Shown: piece after piece, positions 1 to 7,709 of the stretch | How positions within the stretch are numbered: position 1 is the stretch's first letter | Layout: each line of letters starts with the position of its first letter | Made by a program: the position numbers and the translations under genes | Assembly: GCA_964567755.1 (NCBI GenBank) | Contig: CAZMNW010000062.1 | Coordinates: 1 to 19,212, forward strand | Direction: 5' to 3' | Source of the DNA: DASRJW01 sp964567755 | Lineage (GTDB): Bacteria > Krumholzibacteriota > Krumholzibacteriia > G020349025 | DNA: 19,212 nucleotides | The notes under the pieces: model-generated | The model's database searches: none | What the model saw: only the letters and a program-made list of their open reading frames with translations | What the model was told of the DNA's origin: nothing

Positions 1-87
1 GAGCGCGCCGAAGCGTTGGTCGCAGTCCAAAAAAAACTCTCACAGCTGCTGGGGATCGATCTGCCCGAGAGCGACGGAGGGCACTGA
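1..87 (+). pseudogene. IS3-type transposase orfA, C-terminal fragment
   Basis: Frame 1 is open from the window edge to a TGA at 85-87 and encodes 28 residues. They begin ERAEALVAVQKKLSQLLGI and end in GGH. The amphipathic 'EAL..VQKKLSQLLGI' tail resembles the coiled-coil C-terminus of the small helix-turn-helix OrfA protein of IS3-like elements. The TGA overlaps the ATG of the next frame (TGATG, 85-89), the usual orfA/orfB arrangement. Only the tail is in the window, so whether the upstream part is intact cannot be judged. Because orfB is truncated, the element is probably dead. Confidence 0.6.
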
Positions 88-314
88 TGCAGACGGTCCA
101 GGAACTGGGCCCACGGCTCGGCGTGGCGTCGACCTGCGCAGCTCTTGGACTGTCGCCGGCGACGTACTACCGCGGCCAGAAGCCGAAGCTGGAGCCGAAG
201 CCACGGTTCGTGCCGCGCGCGCTCACTGCCGAGGAGTACAAGCGCGTGCTCGAGATCTTGCACGAGCCTCGCTTCGTGGACCCGGCTTCGGGGCACATAG
301 ATAGGGGCGTTTAA
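87..314 (+). pseudogene. IS3-type transposase orfB, truncated after the N-terminal region
   Basis: The 75-residue frame begins at the ATG that overlaps the orfA stop by one base. It carries an N-terminal helix-turn-helix-like stretch (LGVASTCAALGLSPATYYRG, residues ~11-30), then the linker PRALTAEEYKRVLEILHEPR (~43-62) and FVDPAS. This is the pattern of OrfB N-termini in one IS3 subgroup, where the next segment normally leads into the rve/DDE integrase domain. Here similarity to that pattern stops at about base 290 and an unrelated tail (GHIDRGV) runs into a stop, so the whole catalytic DDE domain is missing. The fragment cannot transpose. Basis: motif recognition by eye. The exact breakpoint and the subgroup are inferred. 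Confidence 0.7.
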
Positions 315-384
315 AAAACCTGCCAATCGGCCTCTTCCTGCGAAATCAGCGCGATGTTGACCGTTTCGCCGCTTCGCGCTATGG

Positions 385-412
385 TGTTCATAAACGTAGG
401 CTTTTATGAACA
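385..412. repeat. 10-bp-arm palindrome over the start codon of the small Cys-rich ORF
   Basis: TGTTCATAAA (385-394) is a perfect inverted complement of TTTATGAACA (403-412), separated by the 8 bases CGTAGGCT. The right arm contains the ATG at 406-408, and a weak AGG ribosome-binding element (398-400) lies in the loop. In DNA this could be an operator for a dimeric repressor. In RNA it would form a hairpin that hides the start codon. It is AT-rich against a GC-rich background. It could also be an end left by a past insertion, since the IS remnant ends about 100 bases upstream. Its function is not shown. Confidence 0.55.
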
Positions 413-654
413 TCATCGAATCGACCATCTATGAGTGCACACACGGCCGCGTCGCCGGCGGCATCTGCATCGACTGCCGGCAGCCGGTCGCGGTGGTCTG
501 TCCGTACTGCTCGCGCTTGAGCGAAGTTGCCGATCAGCTGGAGGATGAAACCGAAGAAGAGCAACGCCATCCCAAGCCTCGACAGACGCAATTGCCTGCG
601 CACTACTATCGCTCCCCACCAGGACGTGAGTCGCCGCTCCGAAAGGGCACATGA
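406..654 (+). CDS. Small Cys-rich hypothetical protein, possible zinc ribbon
   Basis: An 82-residue protein of unrecognised family. Its N-terminal third holds C11, H13, a CxxC at 21-24 and a CPYC at 32-35, a spacing that could bind a zinc ion. It is followed by an acidic stretch (residues ~40-52, DQLEDETEEEQR) and a basic, proline-containing tail. The TGA (652-654) overlaps the ATG of the SGNH gene at 651 (ATGA), which suggests translational coupling and supports its being a real gene. The ribosome-binding site is weak (AGG, 398-400), and the start lies in a palindrome. No signal peptide or membrane segment is visible, so it is probably cytoplasmic. The product could be a small zinc-binding regulator or accessory factor. 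Nothing fixes its role. Confidence 0.5.
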   Translation: MNIIESTIYECTHGRVAGGICIDCRQPVAVVCPYCSRLSEVADQLEDETEEEQRHPKPRQTQLPAHYYRSPPGRESPLRKGT

Positions 655-2759
655 CGCGGAAGGGCCGAGGTCAACCACGAGCGGCGACGAGACGCCATGC
701 CGCCGAACGCGAGGCCCTAAACCGTGCTCCCGCCCAAACTCTCTCGGCGCGCCGGCGCGCCGTGTTTCATCTCGTCATCTGGATCTTGCCGTTCGCCATC
801 GTTGCACTCGGCGAGCTGGCTTGCCGGTTGGGTGGATTCGGCGGCTATCCAACCATCATTCAGCGCGTGGGAGAGGACGACGGTCGCACGTGGTACGACA
901 CCAGCCGCCGCGGCACGGATACCTTCTTCGGACGCGCGGTCCAGGGCGGTGGCATGCGCGAGATCCACTTCACGTCGCCCAAGCCTCCCACCACCACGCG
1001 CATTGTCTTCCTCGGCGAGTCGGCGATTCAGGGATTCCCACAACCGTTGCCGCTCACGAATGGCTCCTTTCTCGAGGCGATGCTGCGCGATGTCTGGCGG
1101 AGCGAGCGGCCGGTCGAAGTGCTGAACTTCGGCGCCACCGCCGTCGCGAGCTTTCCAGTCCTCTGCTTTCTCGACGAGGTTCTCGATCACGACCCCGACC
1201 TCGTGGTGTTGATGGTGGGAAACAACGAATTCTATGGCGCCTATGGCACGGCGTCGCTGCCGCGCCTCGGAAGGTCACCGTCCGGTATCCGCATGGTGCG
1301 CTGGGTTCGTGGTCTGGCACTCTCGCAATGGCTGCAGTCGCTGATGGAACGCAAGGCGCCGAAGAGCGGCACGCTGATGGAGCGCGCGGCGGCGAAGAAG
1401 CAGATCCGGCACGATGATCCGATGCGCGCATCGGCTGCCAAGAGCCTGCGCACGCATTTGGTCGCGATGGTGCGGCGATGTGCTGCCCGCAACGTGCCGG
1501 TCATCTTATGCACGGTGCCGACCAACGAGCGCGGTCTGGCGCCGATCGGGTCCGATCCCGAACCGGACCTCCAGATCGCGGAGCGGCAGACTTTCCAGCA
1601 GAACCTTGCGCTCGCAGCGAAGCTGCTGGCCGCAGACCCCGCGGGAGCGGCGGAGAAAGCGCGCGCGGCGATCGACTTGGACCCCACTGCCGCCCGCGCA
1701 CATTTCATTCTGGGACAGGCCCTGACCGAGCTAAAAAGGCACGACGAGGCTCTGGCGGCGTACGTGCGGGCGCGCGATCTCGACACCATGCCTTGGCGAG
1801 CGACGAGCGCGGCACAGGCCGCCGTGCGAGACGCTGCAAGAGAGGGTGCCATCCTGTGCGATATGGAGGCAGCATTCCGCGCCGAGAGTGCGGGCGGGGC
1901 GATCGGGTGGGAGCTCCTGGACGATCACGTTCATCTGTCATTGCGCGGGCAGGCTCTGTTCGCCCGCACGCTGGCGACGACCCTGGCCGAGATGCCAGAA
2001 CCTCTGCATGTGAGTGAAGAGGAGATCGAGAAGCTATCCCCCTGGGACACATACGCCGAAAGCATGGGCCACAGCGTCTATACCGACTACCTCGCGGCCA
2101 GTCATCTCCAAAAACTCTTCGACATCGACTTCATCAGGAAGAACAACGAAGCGGCGCACCGCCGCGTCGAGACGCTCGGCAACGATCTGCTCGCACGCAT
2201 GAGCGACGTCGACCGCAAGGCGGTCGAGCGCTGGCGCGATCCGAGCCTGCACGGAGAAACCGATCGACCGCTGGAGTGGGTTGTCGGTGTCTATCGAATG
2301 GAGGGCGGAGACTACGAAGCCGCGTCGCGGCTGTTTCGCGTCGCGCGGGAGTCCGTCGCCCGCGTGTCGCTCTGGCGGCTGGAACTCACGTGGCTCCTGC
2401 TCACGTGCAATCGGCACCTCCACACGGCTGCCACGGCGGAAGACGAGCAGCTGTGTCGCGAAGCCATCCAAATCGGCCGACTCCTCGAGCGTCATGGTGG
2501 TGACGAGAATGCGCGGGTCATGCGGTACCTCGGGCTGGCGTACAATCTGGCCGACGACCCCATCGCTGCCATTGCTCGCCTCGAGCCGGCCGTGCGCACC
2601 GGAAGCGGCGAGGCCAGGTGGGAAGTTGTGGCGGCGCTCGCGGATTCGTACCTCCAAGTGGGCAGGAAGGACGACGCGCGCCGCCTCCTCGGGATGGCGA
2701 TGCGCGACCCGCAGATGGCGGCGCCAGCGCGCCAGATGTTGCAACAGATCGAGGAATGA
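651..2759 (+). CDS. Membrane-anchored SGNH/GDSL-type protein with TPR-like repeats
   Basis: A 702-residue protein with a basic N-terminus and one hydrophobic segment at about 38-58, probably a signal anchor placing the rest outside the cytoplasm. SGNH-fold blocks are visible in order. FLGESAIQGFP (~120-130) has the nucleophile-type Ser124, with GES in place of GDS. NFGATAVASFP (~159-169) is block II. GNNEFYGAYG (~190-199) resembles the Gly-Asn-Asp block with E in place of D. DDHVHLS (~424-430) supplies the DxxH Asp/His pair. A TPR-like stretch (DPAGAAEKARAAIDLDPTAARAHF and following, ~329-375) lies between blocks III and V, and more helical repeats follow at ~545-700. Family members are esterases or O-acyl-transferases acting on glycans. 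The substrate is unknown. A GAAAGGG precedes the ATG only 3 bases away. It is convergent with the hydrolase gene, 17 bases apart. Confidence 0.75.
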   Translation: MTRKGRGQPRAATRRHAAEREALNRAPAQTLSARRRAVFHLVIWILPFAIVALGELACRLGGFGGYPTIIQRVGEDDGRTWYDTSRRGTDTFFGRAVQGGGMREIHFTSPKPPTTTRIVFLGESAIQGFPQPLPLTNGSFLEAMLRDVWRSERPVEVLNFGATAVASFPVLCFLDEVLDHDPDLVVLMVGNNEFYGAYGTASLPRLGRSPSGIRMVRWVRGLALSQWLQSLMERKAPKSGTLMERAAAKKQIRHDDPMRASAAKSLRTHLVAMVRRCAARNVPVILCTVPTNERGLAPIGSDPEPDLQIAERQTFQQNLALAAKLLAADPAGAAEKARAAIDLDPTAARAHFILGQALTELKRHDEALAAYVRARDLDTMPWRATSAAQAAVRDAAREGAILCDMEAAFRAESAGGAIGWELLDDHVHLSLRGQALFARTLATTLAEMPEPLHVSEEEIEKLSPWDTYAESMGHSVYTDYLAASHLQKLFDIDFIRKNNEAAHRRVETLGNDLLARMSDVDRKAVERWRDPSLHGETDRPLEWVVGVYRMEGGDYEAASRLFRVARESVARVSLWRLELTWLLLTCNRHLHTAATAEDEQLCREAIQIGRLLERHGGDENARVMRYLGLAYNLADDPIAAIARLEPAVRTGSGEARWEVVAALADSYLQVGRKDDARRLLGMAMRDPQMAAPARQMLQQIEE

Positions 2760-2776
2760 CCCAACGCAGGAGCGTC

Positions 2777-5700
2777 TCAACGTCGGAGCACGAGCGTGGC
2801 TGGCAGATTGTGCACCACGATCTCTTCTTCGGGCCCCGCTGTCACGGGCGAACCATCGAGGCTGGCCTTGCCCAGCGGCCAAGGCAGGGGCGCGCGCACG
2901 ACTAGACCGCCTGCGGGCACACGCAACCCCGATTCGATGCGCACCAAGACCTCATTGCCTCGCAATCCCAACGAGTAACTCAACGGTCCGAAGGATGTGG
3001 AGAGGTTCCGCACGACGACGCCATCGCCGCGTAGCCAGTCCACAGGCACGCCGGCGGCAATGACGAGCGTATCGTCCGATTCGCTTTCGTACGCCAGCAT
3101 GTCGAGCACCGAGCGAATGAAATCGGAGCCGACCCAGCCGTGCGGCAGATCGCCGAGAAATCGTGGTGCGCGTTCGTCTCGCCACACCACCTCGGGCCAC
3201 TGGCGCCAGCCACGCGGTCGCTGCGATGCGAGAAAGAATTCGAGCAGCTCGGCGGCACGCTCGCGCCACCCCAGACGGACGCAAGCACCGATGTTGCGGA
3301 TCTCGTAGGGTGTGAAAGCCTCCCAAGGTGCTCCGTTGCTGCGTTCACTGAAAAACTCGACATACTTGGCGAAGGTTCGATGCAAGGCGGCCTCAGGCAC
3401 CAGACCTTCGGCTTGCACGGGTGAAAGGAGAATCGTCGTCGACGTGGCATCGAAGTCCCCGAGATCGGCGCAACCCGGGATGTAATCGATCTGATGAAGT
3501 GCGAGAGTCGCCGCGATCGATGCGGTGACATCGCGCTCGAACTCGTCGCGACTCGCCGCCAACCGGGCACGGTCGTCTCGTCGTCCCAGTGCGTCGGCGA
3601 GAAAGACCGCGTCGCGGAGCCCCCGCACTGCCCAGAAATCGTCCCAGTACGAGTGCATGGGCTTGGCCGAGTAACCCTCGTGGCTGATCGAAGGCGGCAG
3701 CAGACCGAAGAAGTGGCGGTTCTCGGGCGTCTGGTAGTCGGCGGTGCGCCGCGTGGAGCGCAGCGAATCCAGGTAAGCCGCACCGGCCAGAACGCGCGGC
3801 CACAGGCGCTCGGCGAGGGCGCGATCACCCGTGAAGCGCAACACCTCGGCCACGAGAAAAATGAACTCGCCTGTGCTGTCGTGCTCGGGCGTGGGATCGG
3901 CGCCGCGAGAGTCCACGACACAGGGCACCTTGCCGTTCGCATACTGATGCGGCGCGAACCATTCGAGGAAATCACGCGCCGCGTCCGCATGGCCGACACG
4001 GAGCAGAGCCGCGGATGTCAAAGCCCCGTCGCGGATCCACGAGCGAGCATAAGATCGCGTCCCCGGCTGGATCGCGGCACCGGCGCGGTTGACCAGGATC
4101 CATCCGATCTGCGCACGCAGCGACTGCGTGACCGCAGAGTCGGGGAGCTCGATCACGACGCGCGCGAGCTTCTCGCGCCAGACATCACGCTCGCGACGTT
4201 CATCCACCCAGCAACCGTGCGATACATCGGGGGGGGCCGTCATGGCCGAACCGGTGGAACCGCTCGGGGACAGGTCCACGTTCGTCCCTGGATAGAGAGG
4301 AACGTCCAGGCTCGCTTCGCTCTCTTCTCCGGGCCCGAGATCGAAGGCGAAAGCTAATGCTCCGGAGGCAGCCGCGAATTCATCTCGAACGCTCTGCTCC
4401 GGTGGGAGAACACCGCGGCGGAGATAGTCGGCAACGACGTCGCCGCCATCGAAGCGCACGGCGCCGGACTCGGCCGGCCGACGCAGAGTCACTACCTGTC
4501 GCGTTTCGTTCACGATCACGCGGTTGCCCGTGAAAACGATGGAGCGCAACGGCGCCGCACCGCCCGCCAAGTTGAGGAACTGCGTCGGCGGGTTCACCTG
4601 GAACGGTCGGAGCGCCAGGAAGAGCTTCGCCTGCACGGGCGCATTCCCGCGGTTGCTCACACGGTAGCATGCGACGACCGAGCTTCGGCCCGGCTCTCCG
4701 GTTCCGAATGCGGTCACGATGAGATCCAGATCGCCTATTCGCCAGCGCACCGAGGGAATGGGCAGGAACCCTTCTTCCAGGAAGTGCTCGATCTCCACAT
4801 CGGCCCAAGTGACGAGCTGCCCGTGGTGCCAGAGAAACGGTTCGATGGAGAACTCGCCGCGACCGACCTCGAGCGCCCCGTCTTCACCGAGGAGCGCTTC
4901 GCGCGCATCGTTGTCCACACCGACGACCGTCCAGTAGGTCTGCTCGCCGCTCAGACCGCGCGGGAAAGTGCCCCGCGGCGCCGCACGCGCCACGGCTTCG
5001 AAGAACGCAGTGCGCGTCGCCGCCCATGCGAGCGGTTGGATCGTGATCTCACGCAACGCGACACCGCGCTCGGGACCGCGCCGGACACTCACGCGCAGGT
5101 GCCGCGACTCGGACTCGGGCAGGAAATGAAGATCGCGGCCGCCGTTGCCACTGCGCACGGAGCGCAACGTGCGCCAGGTCGCGCCGTCGTCGGAACACTC
5201 GATGTCGTAGTCCGTGGGGTGACGGGTCGGTTCCCAATCGAGTGCCAGACCACCGAATTCACGGCTCTCGAGCAGGTCGAGCGCGATCCACGGCTTGGCA
5301 TCGGTGGCGGCGGATTCCCAAGCCGTGGCCGCATCGCCGTCCGTCACACGTGCTGGATCGCTGCCACGCTGCACCGACGAGGCTCGTGCCACGGGTCGCG
5401 GTGGCACCGCGGTGGGAGGCGGCAAGGTCCGCAGCTCGAGCTCGTCGATCCAGATTGTTCCCTTGCCACCACTGCCGGCGGTGATCGCGAACTCGAGCGC
5501 CGCCACCTGGCGAATGTCGCCGCCTCCCAGAGGTCCCCAAGCAAAAGCGATGTGTCGCTTCTTGATCGTCACGGTTTCCCAGTCGCTCGGGAAATGCACG
5601 TCGCGCCGCACGTTCCACCACACGTTGTCGCCGCTCGCATCGACGAGCTTGAACTCGAGATGGTTGGGAGGTGCTTCTCCGCGCAGGCGGAAAGAAAAGG

Positions 5701-6001
5701 CATAGTTCTCCGGAAGTTCGAGCGCGAGCGTTCGGCGCGCCACGGCATAACCGCCGCCGCCGTGGAAGTCGAAGTCGAGCCGCAGGCAACGGCCGCTCAG
5801 TCCCGGTTCGGACCCGATCACGAGGTCGACGCCGTCTGCAGGATGCACCGACCACGTGCTCTGGTCCTCGAAATCGTCCACCACGATCGCCATCGTATCC
5901 ATCCGGCGATCGTTCGCGAGTGTCGCCTCCCCGCGCGCAGTCATCAGCAGACAGCCGAACGCGAGTGCGACGAGATACCCCGGTTTCGCTGCGGGTCTCA
6001 A
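2777..6001 (-). CDS. Secreted multidomain six-hairpin glycosidase-like protein with discoidin-type domain
   Basis: A 1074-residue protein read from a TTG (6001-5999) that overlaps the permease stop (TTGA). A GGGAG nine bases upstream (6015-6011) supports this start, which restores a signal peptide (residues 1-~29, AAKPGYLVALAFGCLLM). Domains in order: a jelly-roll carbohydrate-binding-like region (~37-192, starting VVDDFEDQSTW), an F5/8-type C/discoidin-like domain (~200-325, with VTDGDAATAWES and RHLRVSVR), a beta-sandwich (~340-590), then an alpha/alpha-barrel-like domain (~620-970). The last contains SYARSWIRDGALTSAALL (~647-664), EHDSTGEF (~705-712) and SYWDDFWAVRG (~785-795). A C-terminal beta-sandwich follows. 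This order is typical of glycoside hydrolases and phosphorylases with an (alpha/alpha)6 barrel. Acidic residues in the RDG, EHDS and WDD motifs are candidate catalytic residues. I cannot assign a CAZy family. It is the last gene of the transporter operon. Confidence 0.75.
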   Translation of the reverse strand: MRPAAKPGYLVALAFGCLLMTARGEATLANDRRMDTMAIVVDDFEDQSTWSVHPADGVDLVIGSEPGLSGRCLRLDFDFHGGGGYAVARRTLALELPENYAFSFRLRGEAPPNHLEFKLVDASGDNVWWNVRRDVHFPSDWETVTIKKRHIAFAWGPLGGGDIRQVAALEFAITAGSGGKGTIWIDELELRTLPPPTAVPPRPVARASSVQRGSDPARVTDGDAATAWESAATDAKPWIALDLLESREFGGLALDWEPTRHPTDYDIECSDDGATWRTLRSVRSGNGGRDLHFLPESESRHLRVSVRRGPERGVALREITIQPLAWAATRTAFFEAVARAAPRGTFPRGLSGEQTYWTVVGVDNDAREALLGEDGALEVGRGEFSIEPFLWHHGQLVTWADVEIEHFLEEGFLPIPSVRWRIGDLDLIVTAFGTGEPGRSSVVACYRVSNRGNAPVQAKLFLALRPFQVNPPTQFLNLAGGAAPLRSIVFTGNRVIVNETRQVVTLRRPAESGAVRFDGGDVVADYLRRGVLPPEQSVRDEFAAASGALAFAFDLGPGEESEASLDVPLYPGTNVDLSPSGSTGSAMTAPPDVSHGCWVDERRERDVWREKLARVVIELPDSAVTQSLRAQIGWILVNRAGAAIQPGTRSYARSWIRDGALTSAALLRVGHADAARDFLEWFAPHQYANGKVPCVVDSRGADPTPEHDSTGEFIFLVAEVLRFTGDRALAERLWPRVLAGAAYLDSLRSTRRTADYQTPENRHFFGLLPPSISHEGYSAKPMHSYWDDFWAVRGLRDAVFLADALGRRDDRARLAASRDEFERDVTASIAATLALHQIDYIPGCADLGDFDATSTTILLSPVQAEGLVPEAALHRTFAKYVEFFSERSNGAPWEAFTPYEIRNIGACVRLGWRERAAELLEFFLASQRPRGWRQWPEVVWRDERAPRFLGDLPHGWVGSDFIRSVLDMLAYESESDDTLVIAAGVPVDWLRGDGVVVRNLSTSFGPLSYSLGLRGNEVLVRIESGLRVPAGGLVVRAPLPWPLGKASLDGSPVTAGPEEEIVVHNLPATLVLRR

Positions 6002-6822
6002 CCCTTCACGCTCCCGGCCAGAATGCCGCGGACGTAAGCGCGCTGGAAGATGAGGAACACGAGCATCGCCGGCAGGATGGTCAGCACCGAGCCAGCCATC
6101 ATGAGCTCGGTGTCGAGCACGTGCTCACCCACCAGATTCGCGAGCGCCACGGGCAGCGTGTAGTTCTGGTTATCGCTCAGCACGATGAGCGGCCACATGA
6201 AGTCGTTCCAGGCGGAGAGGAAGGTGAATGCGGCCAAGGTCACCAGAATGGGCTGGATGACGGGGACGACGACGCTCCAGAAGACGCGAAATTCCCCCGC
6301 TCCATCCACCCGCGCCGCGTGCAAGAGATCGTCGGGCACGCCAACGACATACTGCCGGATCATGAAAATCCCGAGCACGCTCGCGAGATATGGGACGATG
6401 ACTCCGGCATACGTGTTCACGAACCCCATCTCGCGCAGCATGAGAAAGAGCGGCAGCATTCCCACCTGCGACGGAACGACGAGCGCCAAGGTCAGAGCAC
6501 GGAAGAGCTTCTCCCGCCCCGGAAAGACGAGCTTGGCGAAGGCGTAGCCCGCGAGCCCGTTCAAGACGACGGAAAGTACTGTGGCCGTCACGGTCACGAT
6601 GACGCTGTTCAGGAAGTGCCGTGCGAGATCGAGCCGGGTGAACAGCGCCACGTAGTGCTCGAAGGTGATTCTCCGCGGCAGGAAGTGCGGCGGGAAGACG
6701 TTGGCGTCGCCCGCCGGCATGAGGGATGCCGACACCATCCACGCGAGCGGCGTGAGCGTGACCAAGGCGCCGAGGAGGAGCGCCGCATGCAGACTCAAGC
6801 TGTTGAGCGAACGGCGCTTCAT
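5998..6822 (-). CDS. MalG-type ABC sugar transporter permease
   Basis: The 274-residue protein is an inner-membrane permease of the binding-protein-dependent sugar importer family. Six hydrophobic segments are expected; those at ~12-30, 72-98, 108-128, 136-158, 188-208 and 242-262 can be seen. The cytoplasmic loop that contacts the ATPase is present (HAARVDGAGEFRVFWSVVVP, 168-187). It begins HAA instead of the usual EAA, but keeps the DGAG and the F...VVP spacing. The start ATG (6822-6820) overlaps the stop of the partner permease (ATGA), and AAGGA lies about six bases upstream. The C-terminal SVKG is typical of MalG-like proteins, and the TGA overlaps the TTG of the hydrolase gene. The substrate is inferred from neighbours to be a gluco-oligosaccharide. 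Confidence 0.92.
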   Translation of the reverse strand: MKRRSLNSLSLHAALLLGALVTLTPLAWMVSASLMPAGDANVFPPHFLPRRITFEHYVALFTRLDLARHFLNSVIVTVTATVLSVVLNGLAGYAFAKLVFPGREKLFRALTLALVVPSQVGMLPLFLMLREMGFVNTYAGVIVPYLASVLGIFMIRQYVVGVPDDLLHAARVDGAGEFRVFWSVVVPVIQPILVTLAAFTFLSAWNDFMWPLIVLSDNQNYTLPVALANLVGEHVLDTELMMAGSVLTILPAMLVFLIFQRAYVRGILAGSVKG

Positions 6823-7709
6823 CGCTTTCCTTGCTGCAGGCGCAGCTGCACCAAGGTCCAGGCGAAGGTCAGCAGGAAGAGCAGGAAGGCGATCGCTGCT
6901 GCGACCCCCATCCGCCACCAGCGGAAACCCTCCTCGTACATGAAGAGAACCAGGCTCGTCGTGCTGCGCAGTGGCCCGCCTTGGGTCATCACATAGGGTT
7001 CGGCGAAGATCTGGAAGCTGCCGATCATGGTCGTGACACCGACGAAGAGAAAGATCGGCGACAGTCCCGGCATCGTGACGTGAAGGAAGCGCCGCCAGGC
7101 CCCAGCGCCATCGATGGCAGCCGCCTCGTAACGCTCCTCGGGAATGTTCTGCAGTCCAGCGATGAAAATCAGCATGTTGTAACCGAAGTTCTTCCATACC
7201 GAGAGGAAGATGATGCCCGGCATAGACCAGTGCGGATCGCCGAGCCAATCCACCGGACCGAGGCCGAACCAGCCGAGGACATGGTTCGCGAGCCCGTAGC
7301 GTGGATGGTAGAGATAGCGCCAGACGATGGCGACGGCGACGAGGGTGGTCACCACGGGCGCGAAGTACACAGTGCGAAAGAGCGAGCGGAAGCGCACGAG
7401 CTTGGCGTTGAGCAGCAGCGCCGCCCCGAGCGACACCAGCACCGAGAGCGGTGTGCCGACGAGGACGAAGTAGAGCGTGTTGCGGAGAGCGGTCCAGAAA
7501 ACTGGGTTCGCGAGCATGTCGGCGTAGTTGCGGAGCCCCACGAAGCGCGCGGTCTCGGGCGCGCCGATGGCGTATAGGTCGAAGTCGGTGAAGCTGAGGA
7601 AGAGCCCAACGAACACGGGCACGAAGAAGAAGATGCCGATGAGAAGGACGGCGGGTCCGAAGAACAGACCGGCGACGCGGGCCTGCTGGCGTTCGATCGC
7701 CGTGCTCAT
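6819..7709 (-). CDS. MalF-type ABC sugar transporter permease
   Basis: The 296-residue protein begins MSTAIERQQARVAGLFFGPA, a typical start for MalF/UgpA-like permeases. Membrane segments are visible at about 14-38, 78-102, 114-132, 165-185, 219-240 and 268-288. The ATPase-contact loop is canonical (EAAAIDGAGAWRRFLHVTMP, 195-214), and YVMTQGGP (239-246) is a conserved family signature. I chose the ATG at 7709-7707 because it overlaps the binding-protein stop (ATGA) and matches the usual family N-terminus. The same frame stays open far upstream only because it is antisense-like sequence inside the binding-protein gene. A GGGAG precedes the start by three bases. The stop overlaps the MalG-type start in the same way, so the two permeases should be made in equal amounts. 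Confidence 0.93.
   Translation of the reverse strand: MSTAIERQQARVAGLFFGPAVLLIGIFFFVPVFVGLFLSFTDFDLYAIGAPETARFVGLRNYADMLANPVFWTALRNTLYFVLVGTPLSVLVSLGAALLLNAKLVRFRSLFRTVYFAPVVTTLVAVAIVWRYLYHPRYGLANHVLGWFGLGPVDWLGDPHWSMPGIIFLSVWKNFGYNMLIFIAGLQNIPEERYEAAAIDGAGAWRRFLHVTMPGLSPIFLFVGVTTMIGSFQIFAEPYVMTQGGPLRSTTSLVLFMYEEGFRWWRMGVAAAIAFLLFLLTFAWTLVQLRLQQGKR

Noticed and set aside
388..678. Minus-strand ORF with a hydrophobic stretch, antisense to the small Cys-rich ORF
   Set aside because: The hydrophobic run is the complement of the acidic DETEEEQ segment. There is no ribosome-binding site or family feature, and it overlaps the coupled plus-strand genes completely.
4784..6037. 417-aa plus-strand ORF inside the hydrolase gene
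   Set aside because: It is Arg/His/Asp-rich without domain features and antisense to a gene with clear domains. It is a GC-rich shadow frame.
5671..6996. 441-aa plus-strand ORF across the hydrolase and permease genes
   Set aside because: Its low-complexity R/H/E/D-rich sequence is antisense to two well-supported membrane and secreted proteins.
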